This document shows, piece by piece, positions 52,570 through 61,079 of a DNA stretch of 64,000 nucleotides; the stretch's first letter is position 1, and every line of letters begins with the position of its first letter. A program made the translations under genes and the position numbers. Where the stretch lies: assembly GCF_000746025.2 (NCBI RefSeq), contig NZ_CP045798.1:3641501-3705500 (forward strand). Reading direction: 5' to 3'. This DNA is from Thermanaerosceptrum fracticalcis. GTDB taxonomy: Bacteria > Bacillota > Peptococcia > DRI-13. Below the pieces are notes generated by a model, which worked only from the letters and a program-made list of their open reading frames with translations, searched no databases and was not told where the DNA came from.

Positions 52570-52593
52570 GCTACCAGTTTTGGTAGCTTTTTT
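52570..52593 (+). terminator. Terminator after the IclR-type gene
   Basis: GCTACC and GGTAGC pair around AGTTTT, followed by a T run. It separates the regulator and the LarC-like gene, although partial read-through is possible. Confidence 0.85.
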
Positions 52594-52621
52594 TATACAA
52601 AAATAAAAGGAGGAATTCTCC

Positions 52622-53707
52622 ATGTGCTCTATCTATATTGATTGTCCATCAGAAATAAGTTCATGTGCATTATTGGCGGGTATGATCGACTGTATGCTTA
52701 TAGATCTTGACAAAATTAAACAAGATTTAAGTTATCCAGTCGGGGGTAAAGGGCTGATAAACGCCAAAAAGTTAGTTAAACAAGGGTCTACGGTGACTTT
52801 GCTTATACGCGATGTGTCAAGACAAATTAATTTGAGTGAAGCATACGAGATTATTGGCAATATAACACCGGAAGCAAAGGTCAACCGCAAATTAAAAGAG
52901 TATTTAGATTATCATACCGATTCTTCTGTTGAAAAAATATCGTTACAGGATCTTCTGGTTGCTGCGATAATAATATATAGTCTGGAAAAGTCAGACATAA
53001 AAAAAGTTATTTGTTCTTCTATTAAGGGGCGAATTAATAACCCGGCTTTGCTAAAAATTTTACCAGGTATGTTAATGAAAGGAGATTTTTCAGTAACTTC
53101 GTCTCTAGACATTTCCACCCTGGCATTGTTAAAAATAATTGTCCATGAATACAGTGATACTTTCACAATAAAGGTAAAATCGGTAGGGATTGGTTATCAT
53201 AGTTTAACACAAGATGAGGGTATAAAAATATTTCTCGTAGAAAGCACTTATGAAAAGTACAGGGAGGTGGATGTTATAGAAACAAATATTGATGATATGA
53301 ACCCGCAATTCTATGATTATGTATGTGAAAAGATAAGAGCTCTTGGAGCACATGAGGTATATCTGACTCCAGTCTATATGAAGAAAGGTAGACCAGGCAT
53401 CGTCATAAGAATTATATGTAGTCCTTCTTTAACCCATTCCGTAATTAGGTTAATCTATCTGGAGAGCTCTTCTATCGGTGTTAGAGTATATAAAGCCTTT
53501 ACTACAAAAGCTGAAAAAGAACTACATGAAATTCATACTCCTTACGGAAAAGTACGTGTTAAAACAGCCCAAAATGGTGGAAGTTTAGTAAATGTGAGTC
53601 CTGAATATGAGGATTGCAAAAAAATAGCGATAAAGACTGGGAAACCCTTAAAGTTCATTTACCAGGAAGTGACAAACATATTCTTACAAAGTCAAAGTGA
53701 GAATTGA
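52622..53707 (+). CDS. Divergent LarC paralogue (nickel-pincer nickel insertion protein)
   Basis: The 361-residue protein aligns end to end with LarC (compare 58890-60107). The C-terminal half (~215-361) is well kept: ETNIDDMNPQFYDYVCEKI, VYLTPVYMKKGRPG, ESSSIGVRVYKAF, SPEYEDCKKIA. The N-terminal half has lost the His-rich linker, the FDCFSGISGNM start (here YIDCPSEISSC) and the HEVHFHEVGAVDAIID motif. In LarC the C-terminal region binds CTP and inserts nickel into the pincer nucleotide. This copy may be a dedicated, altered nickel inserter for the LarA-like protein of the adjacent operon. AAAGGAGG precedes the ATG. Codon use is more AT-rich than the neighbours. Confidence 0.82.
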   Translation: MCSIYIDCPSEISSCALLAGMIDCMLIDLDKIKQDLSYPVGGKGLINAKKLVKQGSTVTLLIRDVSRQINLSEAYEIIGNITPEAKVNRKLKEYLDYHTDSSVEKISLQDLLVAAIIIYSLEKSDIKKVICSSIKGRINNPALLKILPGMLMKGDFSVTSSLDISTLALLKIIVHEYSDTFTIKVKSVGIGYHSLTQDEGIKIFLVESTYEKYREVDVIETNIDDMNPQFYDYVCEKIRALGAHEVYLTPVYMKKGRPGIVIRIICSPSLTHSVIRLIYLESSSIGVRVYKAFTTKAEKELHEIHTPYGKVRVKTAQNGGSLVNVSPEYEDCKKIAIKTGKPLKFIYQEVTNIFLQSQSEN

Positions 53708-53811
53708 ATCTCCACATTTTCTTCATAATTTGCCAACGGATTCCTCATAATTTTTTGTTAGGATAGGGGTAAAGATAAATTTACCCCGAAAAGAACAAGG
53801 AGGAATCGGTT

Positions 53812-54078
53812 ATGATGAGATACGGTTACGGTATGTACGGTATGCCTGGAGGTGGGCTGTTTATGATTTTTGTGTGGATACTACTGATTGCCGCCCTGGG
53901 TTTTGCCCTCTATGGCTTTATCAACTGGCTGGGGAAAAACAAGGTATCTGTAGTAGAAAGACAAGTCACCCATACCGGTGAAAGTACTCCTGTGCAAATC
54001 CTGAAGGAACGGTTTGCCAAAGGAGAGATTACCCAAGAGCAGTACCTGGAAATGAAGAAAACTCTGGAAGAAAGTTAA
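53812..54078 (+). CDS. Small membrane protein with SHOCT domain
   Basis: The 88-residue protein has a Met/Gly/Tyr-rich start (MMRYGYGMYGMPGGG), one membrane helix (IFVWILLIAALGFALYGFI) and a C-terminal SHOCT motif (ILKERFAKGEITQEQYLEMK). Such proteins are widespread and of unknown function; the Met-rich tail could bind copper. AGGAGG precedes the ATG, and a terminator follows. Confidence 0.88.
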   Translation: MMRYGYGMYGMPGGGLFMIFVWILLIAALGFALYGFINWLGKNKVSVVERQVTHTGESTPVQILKERFAKGEITQEQYLEMKKTLEES

Positions 54079-54103
54079 AGGAAGACAAAGAAATCGCTTC
54101 TCC

Positions 54104-54137
54104 AGGCTGTTGACAAAGACACGTCAGCAGCCTTTTT
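54104..54137 (+). terminator. Terminator of the SHOCT gene
   Basis: AGGCTGTTGAC and GTCAGCAGCCT pair with one G-T, followed by TTTTT. Confidence 0.9.
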
Positions 54138-54176
54138 CATTGGCAAATCTACTAAGGCTAGACATAGGGGGAGGCA

Positions 54177-54202
54177 AAAAAAGAAGGGGACAATGCCCCT
54201 TA
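54177..54202 (-). terminator. Terminator of the coiled-coil gene
   Basis: On the minus strand AAGGGG-CATTGT-CCCCTT is followed by CTTTTTTT. The stop codon of the gene lies in the stem. Confidence 0.82.
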
Positions 54203-54820
54203 TGCTCCTACGACTTTTTCCTGCAATTCCAAGATATCCCGTTCCATTTCCAATTGTCTGCGTTTGGTGGTAATCAGGGCCCTGGATAAAAAGTCTACTT
54301 TCCCATTTAATTCGCTTACGTCGTTCTTGACTTTGGACAAGTCTTCTTTTATTTGGGTCACGTCTGTTTTCACGTTGGCCAGCTCCGCTTTTACCCCGGC
54401 CATATCCTCTTTAACGTTGCCCATTTCACCTTTTAACATGGTTACTTCGCCCTTGAGGTACTGCATGTCTTCTCCCAGGGCGGCAAGCGCGGCGGTATTT
54501 TCTTCCGTGCGGTGTTCCAGTGCTTTTAGTAAGGCGGTATTTTCCTCTGTAGCAGCTTTTAGCCCAGTGACATCATTCTTCAGCACAGTGACATCATTCT
54601 TCAGCACAGTAACATCATTCTTCAGCACAGTAACATCATTCTTCAGCACAGTAACATCATTCTTCAGCCCTGCAACTTCGGTTTTCAGCCCTGCAACATC
54701 ATTCTTTAGCCCCTCAATATCAGACTTGATACCCTTTAGTTCTTTGGTTACCGTATCAAACTGTTTTGCAAAATTGTTAAACTGTTCCAACACGACTTTT
54801 TGGAATTCTTCATTAGTCAT
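54200..54820 (-). CDS. Heptad-repeat coiled-coil protein
   Basis: The 206-residue protein is almost wholly a coiled coil with a strict seven-residue pattern (LKNDVTVLKNDVTVL..., then VKAELANVKTDVTQI). It starts MTNEEFQKVVLEQFNNFAKQF and ends in a Arg/Lys/Glu-rich helix. There is no membrane helix or signal peptide. The central units are near-identical at DNA level, so copy number may vary. It resembles a class of small, abundant coiled-coil proteins of unknown role in Firmicutes. Confidence 0.85.
   Translation of the reverse strand: MTNEEFQKVVLEQFNNFAKQFDTVTKELKGIKSDIEGLKNDVAGLKTEVAGLKNDVTVLKNDVTVLKNDVTVLKNDVTVLKNDVTGLKAATEENTALLKALEHRTEENTAALAALGEDMQYLKGEVTMLKGEMGNVKEDMAGVKAELANVKTDVTQIKEDLSKVKNDVSELNGKVDFLSRALITTKRRQLEMERDILELQEKVVGA
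54558..54680. repeat. 21-bp tandem repeat inside the coiled-coil gene
   Basis: About five units of ACATCATTCTTCAGCACAGT(G/A) start at 54570, 54591, 54612, 54633 and 54654, with degenerate copies on both sides. Each unit encodes one heptad (KNDVTVL). Because 21 is divisible by 3, gain or loss of units keeps the frame. Confidence 0.93.
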
Positions 54821-54910
54821 AAGCGAATCCCACCTTGTGACGGTGCTCGGCTCATGCTCCTATTATAGCACCGATGTTTGATTTAAAACAGTCCATAAAT
54901 GAAGACAAAT

Positions 54911-55384
54911 TTACTCCATAAAATACTTCATACTGGTTTTTTTCAGTTCTGCTGTACTGAAAAGTAGCTGATATTCGGTAATCCCTGTTTCCCGGGATAT
55001 TTTCGCTGCCAGATTAAAACACTCTTCCTCAGTTTCACTGTGAATCATGGAGAAAAGGTTATAAGGGAATTTGGGCAGGGGCGGGCGGTGATAACAATGG
55101 GTAACCTGGGGGTAGGCAGCAATTTTTCTGCCTACTATATCAATGAGCTGTTCAGGTACCCGCCAGACAATCATGGGGTTGGCTTTGAGACCCATTTCCC
55201 TGTGGCGGAGTGCAGCCCCGAAACGCCGGATATATCCTTTCTCCCGGAACTCCCGGATTTTTTCCAGGAGCATTTCTTCCGGGATATCCAGTCGCTGGGC
55301 AATACGGAGAAAGGGCCGTGGTTCCAGAGGGATGTTGCCCTGGAGTTCGCGAATGATGGCCTTGTCCAAAGGGCTAAAGGGCAT
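54911..55384 (-). CDS. ahbB: Siroheme decarboxylase subunit AhbB
   Basis: The 157-residue Lrp/AsnC-like protein has a winged helix (RIAQRLDIPEEMLLEKIREFREKGYIRRFGAALRHREMG) and a C-terminal domain with VTHCYHRPPLPKFPYNLFSMIH. It decarboxylates siroheme with AhbA to didecarboxysiroheme. The A/B assignment rests on the HCYxRxx...WPYNL-like segment. The last gene of the ahbCDAB run, it overlaps ahbA by 11 bases. Confidence 0.85.
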   Translation of the reverse strand: MPFSPLDKAIIRELQGNIPLEPRPFLRIAQRLDIPEEMLLEKIREFREKGYIRRFGAALRHREMGLKANPMIVWRVPEQLIDIVGRKIAAYPQVTHCYHRPPLPKFPYNLFSMIHSETEEECFNLAAKISRETGITEYQLLFSTAELKKTSMKYFME

Positions 55385-55853
55385 GGGACTTCTCCTCCCG
55401 TCCGGGAACGGTGAAATTTACTTTTATTTTGAAAAGCTTGAGGGCGGGCAGGTTATAAACCTTTAAGCCCGTCTTTTTTTCTATCTCACCGATGATTTGC
55501 TGTAAAACTTCAGGCGAAGGTGTAATGAGGGTAAACCAGAGATTATAATCATGCTGGCGTGTATAGTTATGGGTAACCCCGGGGTAACTGTTAATCACCC
55601 GGGCTGTTTCCGCTATTCTTTCCTCAGGAACTTCCATGGCACAAAGGGTACTGGTATAGCCCAGGGCCCGGGAATCGAAAATAGCGCCTATGCGGCGAAT
55701 GAGTCCTTCTTCGCTCATTTTCCTTAAACGTGTAATAACTTCTTCTTCCGTAATTCCCAGTTGGATGGCTAAATCCAGGTAGGGCCGGGGGGAGATGGGA
55801 AAATCACTCTGGATGAGGGTAAGAAGCTCTTTGTCTAAGTTATCCACCGTCAT
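55374..55853 (-). CDS. ahbA: Siroheme decarboxylase subunit AhbA
   Basis: The protein of about 159 residues is related to AhbB. It has LDKELLTLIQSDFPISPRPY, then GLIRRIGAIFDSRALGYTSTLCAM and VTHNYTRQHDYNLWFTLI. The last motif carries the catalytic-type His/Tyr pair of the A subunit. The ATG at 55853 makes an ATGA overlap with the ahbD stop and has GGAAGG upstream; the longer frame from 55883 is less likely. Confidence 0.87.
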   Translation of the reverse strand: MTVDNLDKELLTLIQSDFPISPRPYLDLAIQLGITEEEVITRLRKMSEEGLIRRIGAIFDSRALGYTSTLCAMEVPEERIAETARVINSYPGVTHNYTRQHDYNLWFTLITPSPEVLQQIIGEIEKKTGLKVYNLPALKLFKIKVNFTVPGREEKSHAL

Positions 55854-56845
55854 GCACCTGTCCTTCCGTGGTAAAGGCACCATGGTTCTTCCGCCATGTA
55901 ATCCCCTTCATGGTAGAAATAAGCCCGGGCCCGGCATCCTCCACATACTTTTCGATATTCACAGCCACCGCATCCCCCACCGTACTCTTCAGTACGCAAC
56001 TTTAAAAAGAGCGGACTTTCCCGCCAGATCTGGTCGAAAGGGGTTTCTCTCACGTTGCCGGCCAGGATGTTTAAATAAGCACAGGGCTGGACGTCACCTT
56101 TAGGGCTGATGATGCAGTAAGAAGTACCGGCCAGGCAGCCCTTGGAGAACCTCATTTTTAAACCCTTTTGCCTGGCAATACGCATAAACTGGGGTGCGCA
56201 GGTAGGCTTTAATTCGATAGGCACCTGTTTTTGCTTCTCGAGAATGCGCTCAAGGAGGTCTTCATATTCCCTGGCCCGCAGGGATTCCTCCTCAATATTG
56301 ACGGCACGGCCCGTGGGAACCAGGAAAAAAATATGGTGGGCTACGGCTCCCAGTTCTACGGCCAGGTCCGTAATGGCTTCAATTTCAGCCTGATTCCAAT
56401 CCATCACCGTAGTGTGAATTTGAAAGGGAAGGCCAGCCTCCCGGCAGTATGCCATGCCGCGCAGGGCTTGTTCCCAGCCACCGGGATAGACCCTTAATTT
56501 GTCGTGTTTAGCCGGATCGGTACTATCCAGGCTGATACCCATGCCCATAGTTCCCGCTTTCTTAAGGGCGCGGGCTAAATCTTTGGTAAGGAGAGTGCCG
56601 TTAGAACCGAAGACAGGTCTTAAACCCAGGTTTGCGGCATGCTGGACCAGTTCAACGATATCCGGCCGCATCAGGGGTTCCCCCCCGCTGAAGATCATGA
56701 TTTTAAAGCCTGCCCTGGCGATTTCTTCCAGGAGTTTCTTGGCCTCAGAGGTATTAAGTTCGTCCTCGACTTTTTGCCCTGCCTCCCGGTAGCAGTGGGC
56801 ACAGTACATATTACACTGGTTAGTCGCATTCCAGGAAATAATCAT
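55850..56845 (-). CDS. ahbD: Radical SAM heme synthase AhbD
   Basis: The 331-residue radical SAM enzyme has CNMYCAHC (CxxxCxxC) at 12-19, FSGGEPLMRPDI near 52, and a SPASM-like cysteine tail (CLAGTSYCIISP, CGGCEYRKVCGGC). AhbD oxidatively decarboxylates two propionate chains of iron-coproporphyrin III to give heme b. It needs the product of AhbC, encoded just upstream on this strand. Confidence 0.9.
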   Translation of the reverse strand: MIISWNATNQCNMYCAHCYREAGQKVEDELNTSEAKKLLEEIARAGFKIMIFSGGEPLMRPDIVELVQHAANLGLRPVFGSNGTLLTKDLARALKKAGTMGMGISLDSTDPAKHDKLRVYPGGWEQALRGMAYCREAGLPFQIHTTVMDWNQAEIEAITDLAVELGAVAHHIFFLVPTGRAVNIEEESLRAREYEDLLERILEKQKQVPIELKPTCAPQFMRIARQKGLKMRFSKGCLAGTSYCIISPKGDVQPCAYLNILAGNVRETPFDQIWRESPLFLKLRTEEYGGGCGGCEYRKVCGGCRARAYFYHEGDYMAEEPWCLYHGRTGA

Positions 56846-56868
56846 CTTTTATCTCCTTAAATCTAAAT

Positions 56869-58044
56869 TTAGGTAAGGCTGATTTCGTCATCAGTGAGAT
56901 AACAGGCCGGGTCTGCTTCCCAGAAGTCACCGGTGACGGCCTCAGCCCGGGCCCGGAAGTTGCCGTTACAAATGCTGAGCCAGCGGCACTCCCGGCAGCG
57001 GCCCTTCAGGAGAGGCTTGCGGTCTTTTAAACCCCGCAAAATAGGATGGGAAAGGTCTGTCCAGATTTCCCCGAAAGGTCTCTCCCGCACATTGCCGAAG
57101 GTGTGGTTTTGGGTGAACTGGTCGGGGTGGACGTTGCCGTACCAGTCCACGCTGGCGATGGCAATGCCGGAACGGTTGCCTCCGTTGTTTTTCAGGAGAT
57201 TCCAGGCGATTTGAGCCAGCTCCGGATGAATTTCTTTTAACTTTAGATAGATATAAATCCCGTCGGCATGGTTATCTACGGTAAGAATTTCTTTATCCAA
57301 ACCTTTCTCATGAAAGCGAAGAGTTTGTTCCATGATCAGATCCAGGGCCCGGCGGGATTCCTCATGGCTGATATCTTCTTTGACCATCTCACTGCCCCGC
57401 CCGGCATAAACCAGGTGGTAAAAACAGACCCGCGGTATGCCTACTTCCTCAATTAAGGAAAAGATGCCCGGCAGTTCGCCGAGGTTATGTTTGTTGATGG
57501 TAAAGCGCAGGCCCACTTTCTGGCCTACGGCCAGGCAGTTTTCCATTCCTCTTAAAGCCAGGTCGAAGGCTCCCTTTTGGCCCCGAAAACGGTCGTTGTT
57601 CTCGCCAATGCCATCTAAACTTATGCCGACGTACCCTACACCGATCTCTTTTAATTTTTGGGCTACCTTGCGTGTGATGAGTGTGCCGTTGGTGGAAAAA
57701 GTAGTCCTGATGCCTAGACTTGCTGCATACTGGGCCAAGTGCAGGACATCTTCCCGCATGAATGGCTCCCCCCCGGAAAGGAGGAGAACAGGGACCTTAA
57801 ATGACTTTAAATCATCAATAAAGGCTTTGCCTTCTTCAGTCGTTAGTTCACCGGCATATTTTTGCTGATCAGAGGCTGCATAACAGTGAATGCATTTTAG
57901 ATTACAGGTCCGTGTACAATTCCAGACCACCACCGGGCCCACGCCGTGGGTAGTCCCGTGGGTGGCCCCGTGGGATGAAGTACTGTAGCGCAGGGAGTCA
58001 CCGTAATTATCACTGTTACAGAGGAGTTTCGTTACACTTATCAC
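56869..58044 (-). CDS. ahbC: 12,18-didecarboxysiroheme deacetylase AhbC
   Basis: The 391-residue radical SAM enzyme begins ISVTKLLCNSDNYGDSLRY, as AhbC/NirJ proteins do. It has CTRTCNLKCIHC near 43-54 and a C-terminal CRECRWLSICNGNFRARAE. It removes two acetate side chains from didecarboxysiroheme. Between the start and the cluster motif there is an unusual His/Gly repeat (HGATHGTTHG). The start is GTG, 8 bases after AGGAGG. With ahbD, ahbA and ahbB it completes the siroheme-dependent heme route. Confidence 0.91.
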   Translation of the reverse strand: MISVTKLLCNSDNYGDSLRYSTSSHGATHGTTHGVGPVVVWNCTRTCNLKCIHCYAASDQQKYAGELTTEEGKAFIDDLKSFKVPVLLLSGGEPFMREDVLHLAQYAASLGIRTTFSTNGTLITRKVAQKLKEIGVGYVGISLDGIGENNDRFRGQKGAFDLALRGMENCLAVGQKVGLRFTINKHNLGELPGIFSLIEEVGIPRVCFYHLVYAGRGSEMVKEDISHEESRRALDLIMEQTLRFHEKGLDKEILTVDNHADGIYIYLKLKEIHPELAQIAWNLLKNNGGNRSGIAIASVDWYGNVHPDQFTQNHTFGNVRERPFGEIWTDLSHPILRGLKDRKPLLKGRCRECRWLSICNGNFRARAEAVTGDFWEADPACYLTDDEISLT

Positions 58045-58109
58045 AATGAAGCCTCCTGTCAGTCAAGTAGAAGCATTAAATTTATTATATCTTAATATGT
58101 GGATGAAAG

Positions 58110-58400
58110 ACAATGTATGTTAGTTGTTAGCTGCTAGTTGCTAGTTGGTAGTTGGTAGTAATCTTTAACGTGAACCGTTAACAGTTAACCGTAAACCGTA
58201 AACCGAATTCCGACTACCGAATTCCGTTATCTGTAAATTAATAAGCATAAATTTAAAAATACGGATATGGTACGTCGGATAGTGGATGTCGGATGTCGGA
58301 ACTCAAGAAGCTGTAAAAAAAGGTTCACTGTTCACTGTTCACGGTTTACGGATATAGATAACCGGACTCAGGACACTGGTCACTGGTCACTTGCCGGACC
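58110..58400. repeat. Cluster of degenerate short repeats, no gene
   Basis: The gap 58045-58642 carries several patterns. Around 58118-58165 are TTAGTTGTTAGCTGCTAGTTG-like units. Around 58175-58230 are AACCGTTAAC/GTAAACCGTAAACC/GAATTCCG units. Around 58275-58300 are TCGGATAGTGGATG/TCGGATGTCGG units, and around 58322-58390 CACTGTTCACTGTTCA and GGACACTGGTCACTGGTCAC. An ORF at 58267-58608 on the + strand is made of these repeats and is not counted. I see nothing else supportable from 58400 to 58642. Confidence 0.75.
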
Positions 58401-58642
58401 GTCATCTGCCAGTTGGCCCTTCTTTAAGAGCAGGGTTTGCTCCGTTAATCCCGTTAAAGGCTTCTTCCCTAACGACGAAAAGGTAACGATAAGTGAAGAA
58501 ACCAGCTCCCGGGGCACTCCCAATCTGGTTAAGGAGGAGAGGGGCTGGGGGAAGGGGCTTAAGGCATTGATTGTGATTAGTACAGAAACAGCAAGGAAGG
58601 CTTTATAGATTAGAGACAGACAAATTACAAAGCATGTCTGGC

Positions 58643-58888
58643 TTAAAGCAAAGGAGATATTATACAACCGTAATATGACTTTACTGTACGGGTATAGGTG
58701 TCCATGAGGACAGGGAAGTTTAACATCTGGGTAGCAAAAATGAAAGCTCCTGTTATTCCTAAAAGGGGAATATTTTTTTCTTCCATAGTGGCACGGCACT
58801 TTTTAAGAGCATAGCTCAGAAATTCCGCAAAAGTTATACTTGTGGTGAGTAATGTAGGTGCATTCAGGAAGTTATCGGGTATATGCAC
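58643..58888 (-). pseudogene. Truncated CbiM/NikM nickel or cobalt transporter S component
   Basis: From GTG 58888 the frame reads (M)HIPDNFLNAPTLLTTSI..., then YALKKCRATMEEKNIPLLGITGAFIFATQMLNFPV. This is the N-terminal ~65 residues of CbiM/NikM, the substrate-specific part of ECF-type nickel/cobalt importers. After LNFPV the similarity ends and the frame stops about 20 residues later, so the other helices are missing. The conserved N-terminal His start motif, a metal ligand, is present. It is at the 3' end of the larB-larC unit and starts one base after the larC stop. Confidence 0.85.
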
Positions 58889-58889
58889 T

Positions 58890-60107
58890 TTAATCTTCCT
58901 TTTCAGTAACAAAGGTTTTATAGCCTAAAGTCATGGCTTCCTGGTAGATTTCTTTTAGGGGGATTCCCGTTTCCCGGGCGATAGTACGGCAGTCTTCGAA
59001 TTCGGGAGCGATATTTACGATTTTTCCTCCTGTTTTGGCTGCTTTAATCCGGACGGGACCGTACTTTGTTTCTAACACATGGGAAGATCTGACCAATTTA
59101 CGGCGGGTTACCTGGTACATCCGTACGCCTATGGTGGTAGATTCCGTAAATATGATATCGAGAAGAGGCTGGTGATCAGCCAAGTTGCTGGTCACGGATA
59201 AGAGCGTCCCCGGCCTGTTTTTTTTCATGTAAACGGGGGTAAGGAAGACATCGGCGGCGCCGGCCGCAAAGAGTTTTTCCATCAGGTAGTTGTAGAATTC
59301 AGGGTTCATATCATCAATTGTAGTTTCAATAATGGTGGAAGCATCTTCTTCTTCGGCTTTATCCACCAGTTCACCGACAAAAAGTCTCAGGACATTAGGA
59401 ATGGGGAGGTCCCAGGTTCCCGCTCCATAGGCAATTGACTCTGTTTTCAAGGGAGGCAGTGGGCCGAATTCCCGGGCAAGGGTGCTGATGATGGCAGCTC
59501 CCGTAGGTGTTACCAGTTCGCCTTTGATTTCACCGCTGTAAAAAGGGATACCTTTTAACAGTTCAGCAGTGGCAGGGGCGGGAACAGGCATGAGGCCGTG
59601 GGAGCATTTTACCATGCCGTTTCCCACATGGAGATGGGACGCATACACTCTGGGAGCACCCAGGTAATGAAAACAAAAGGCAGTGCCTACAATATCAATA
59701 ATGGCATCTACGGCACCTACTTCGTGGAAGTGGACTTCGTGCAAAGCACAGTTATGGACCTTGGCTTCCGCTTCTCCCAGGCGCTGGAAAATTTCAAGGG
59801 ACATGCCTTTCACTTTCGGGGACAGGGTGCTGTTTTCAATTATTTCTGTGATGTCCTGGAGGTTCCTGTGCTGGTGATGGCCATGCTGGTGTTCTTGGTG
59901 ATGGTGGTGGGGAAGCTTCACATCAAAATAGGCGGCGCTTATTCCTAATTTTTTTACCCGTTGATAAACCAATTCGTATTCATTATGTAAGGGCAGTTTT
60001 TGCAGTTCCCGGGCCAGGCACTCCAAGGGTATCCCGGCGTCCAGAAAGGCACCGATGACCATGTTGCCGCTAATACCGGAAAAACAGTCGAAATATAGAG
60101 CTTTCAT
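58890..60107 (-). CDS. larC: LarC, nickel insertion protein of nickel-pincer cofactor synthesis
   Basis: The 405-residue single-chain LarC has FDCFSGISGNMVIGAFLDAG at the start. It has a His-rich linker (HHHHQEHQHGHHQHR near 67-81), LHEVHFHEVGAVDAIIDIVG near 123, ELVTPTGAAIISTLA near 195, and the C-terminal CTP/nickel region (ETTIDDMNPEFYNYLMEKL, VYMKKNRPGT). LarC uses CTP to put nickel into the pyridinium dithiocarboxylate nucleotide. Unlike the Lactiplantibacillus gene, it is not split by a frameshift. It lies 5 bases after larB. Confidence 0.94.
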   Translation of the reverse strand: MKALYFDCFSGISGNMVIGAFLDAGIPLECLARELQKLPLHNEYELVYQRVKKLGISAAYFDVKLPHHHHQEHQHGHHQHRNLQDITEIIENSTLSPKVKGMSLEIFQRLGEAEAKVHNCALHEVHFHEVGAVDAIIDIVGTAFCFHYLGAPRVYASHLHVGNGMVKCSHGLMPVPAPATAELLKGIPFYSGEIKGELVTPTGAAIISTLAREFGPLPPLKTESIAYGAGTWDLPIPNVLRLFVGELVDKAEEEDASTIIETTIDDMNPEFYNYLMEKLFAAGAADVFLTPVYMKKNRPGTLLSVTSNLADHQPLLDIIFTESTTIGVRMYQVTRRKLVRSSHVLETKYGPVRIKAAKTGGKIVNIAPEFEDCRTIARETGIPLKEIYQEAMTLGYKTFVTEKED

Positions 60108-60112
60108 TGTTG

Positions 60113-60862
60113 TTACCTCGCGTCTTCGTTAATAATGGCGGCTAATCTTCCGGCGCCGAAACCGTTATCGATATTCACCACGCCAACTCCGGCAGCACAG
60201 CTGTTTAACATGCAGAGGAGGGCGGAGAGGCCGTGAAAGTTGGCGCCATAGCCCACGCTGGTAGGTACGGCAATGACCGGGCGGGAGACAAGGCCGCCTA
60301 CCACGCTGGCCAGGGCCCCTTCCATTCCCGCTACGACAACCAGGACATTGGCCTTTCTCAGCTTATCAAGATGGGCCAGGAGGCGGTGCAGCCCGGCTAC
60401 GCCTACGTCATAGAGACGCTCCACCCTGTTGCCCATGATTTCCGCCGTGATGGCTGCCTCTTCCGCCACGGGAAGATCGGCTGTGCCGGCGCTTACGACC
60501 AGGATGGTCCCTTTATTAAGCTGGAGGGGTTTCCGGTTCACCACCACCATCCGGGCTAAGGCATGATATTCGGCTTCAGGACATACTTCCTTAATGGCTT
60601 CATAGGCCTCCAGGCTGGCCCGGCTGGCCAGGATATTGTTACTGTTTTTGGCCAGGTAACCGACAATTTCTTTAATCTGCTGGGGAGTTTTACCCTGGCA
60701 GAAAATGACCTCAGGATGATTTTGCCGCAACGCCCGGTGGTTATCTACTTTGGCAAAGCCCAGGTCCTTAAAGGGTAATTCCTTAAGCTGTTCCATTCCT
60801 TCCTCGACAGTGACTTTTCCCTGCTGGATAGCTTGTAGAAGTTTTTTGATCTGTTCTTGCAT
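60113..60862 (-). CDS. larB: LarB, pyridinium-3,5-biscarboxylate mononucleotide synthase
   Basis: The 249-residue protein has a PurE-like carboxylase domain in its C-terminal half (VVSAGTADLPVAEEAAITAEIMG near 122; GMEGALASVVGGLVSRPVIAVPTSVGYGA near 177). It carboxylates and hydrolyses nicotinate adenine dinucleotide, the first step to the nickel-pincer nucleotide. GGAGG lies 8 bases ahead of ATG. It forms a unit with larC. Confidence 0.93.
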   Translation of the reverse strand: MQEQIKKLLQAIQQGKVTVEEGMEQLKELPFKDLGFAKVDNHRALRQNHPEVIFCQGKTPQQIKEIVGYLAKNSNNILASRASLEAYEAIKEVCPEAEYHALARMVVVNRKPLQLNKGTILVVSAGTADLPVAEEAAITAEIMGNRVERLYDVGVAGLHRLLAHLDKLRKANVLVVVAGMEGALASVVGGLVSRPVIAVPTSVGYGANFHGLSALLCMLNSCAAGVGVVNIDNGFGAGRLAAIINEDAR

Positions 60863-60944
60863 ACATTGTCCTCCAATCGCTGATAATTTAAAAGCAACGG
60901 GTTATAACTATTCTTGCATACGTGAACCCGTAAACCTTGGCCAG

Positions 60945-61065
60945 TATCTGGTAATCAGTGACCGGTGACCAGAGTCCAGAGTCCAGAGTCCAGTATCCGG
61001 TTCCCAGCGAAAAAAACCAGTTTTTACAAAAATTCGGTAGTCGGAAATCGGATGTCGGAAGTCGA
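60945..61065. repeat. Degenerate short repeats between larE and larB
   Basis: Tandem AGAGTCC/AGAGTCCAG units are visible at about 60968-60990, with TGACCGGTGACC just before and TCGGTAGTCGGAAATCGGATGTCGGAAG-like units after (about 61030-61060). These are the same motifs as at 58275-58390. No gene is present from 60863 to 61079. Confidence 0.75.
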
Positions 61066-61079
61066 GGCCGCCAAGGGGA

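Noticed and set aside
54558-54680. CRISPR-like array
   Set aside because: The 21-bp units are directly adjacent without spacers and encode heptads of a protein.
54264-54881. 205-codon open frame antisense to the coiled-coil gene
   Set aside because: It only mirrors the 21-bp repeat; Ser/Phe/Thr-rich reading of the complement, and the minus-strand frame has the coiled-coil pattern and ribosome site.
58267-58608. 113-codon open frame on the + strand
   Set aside because: It is built from the short degenerate repeats in the gap and has no convincing ribosome site or recognisable domain; the opposite strand is also open over part of it.
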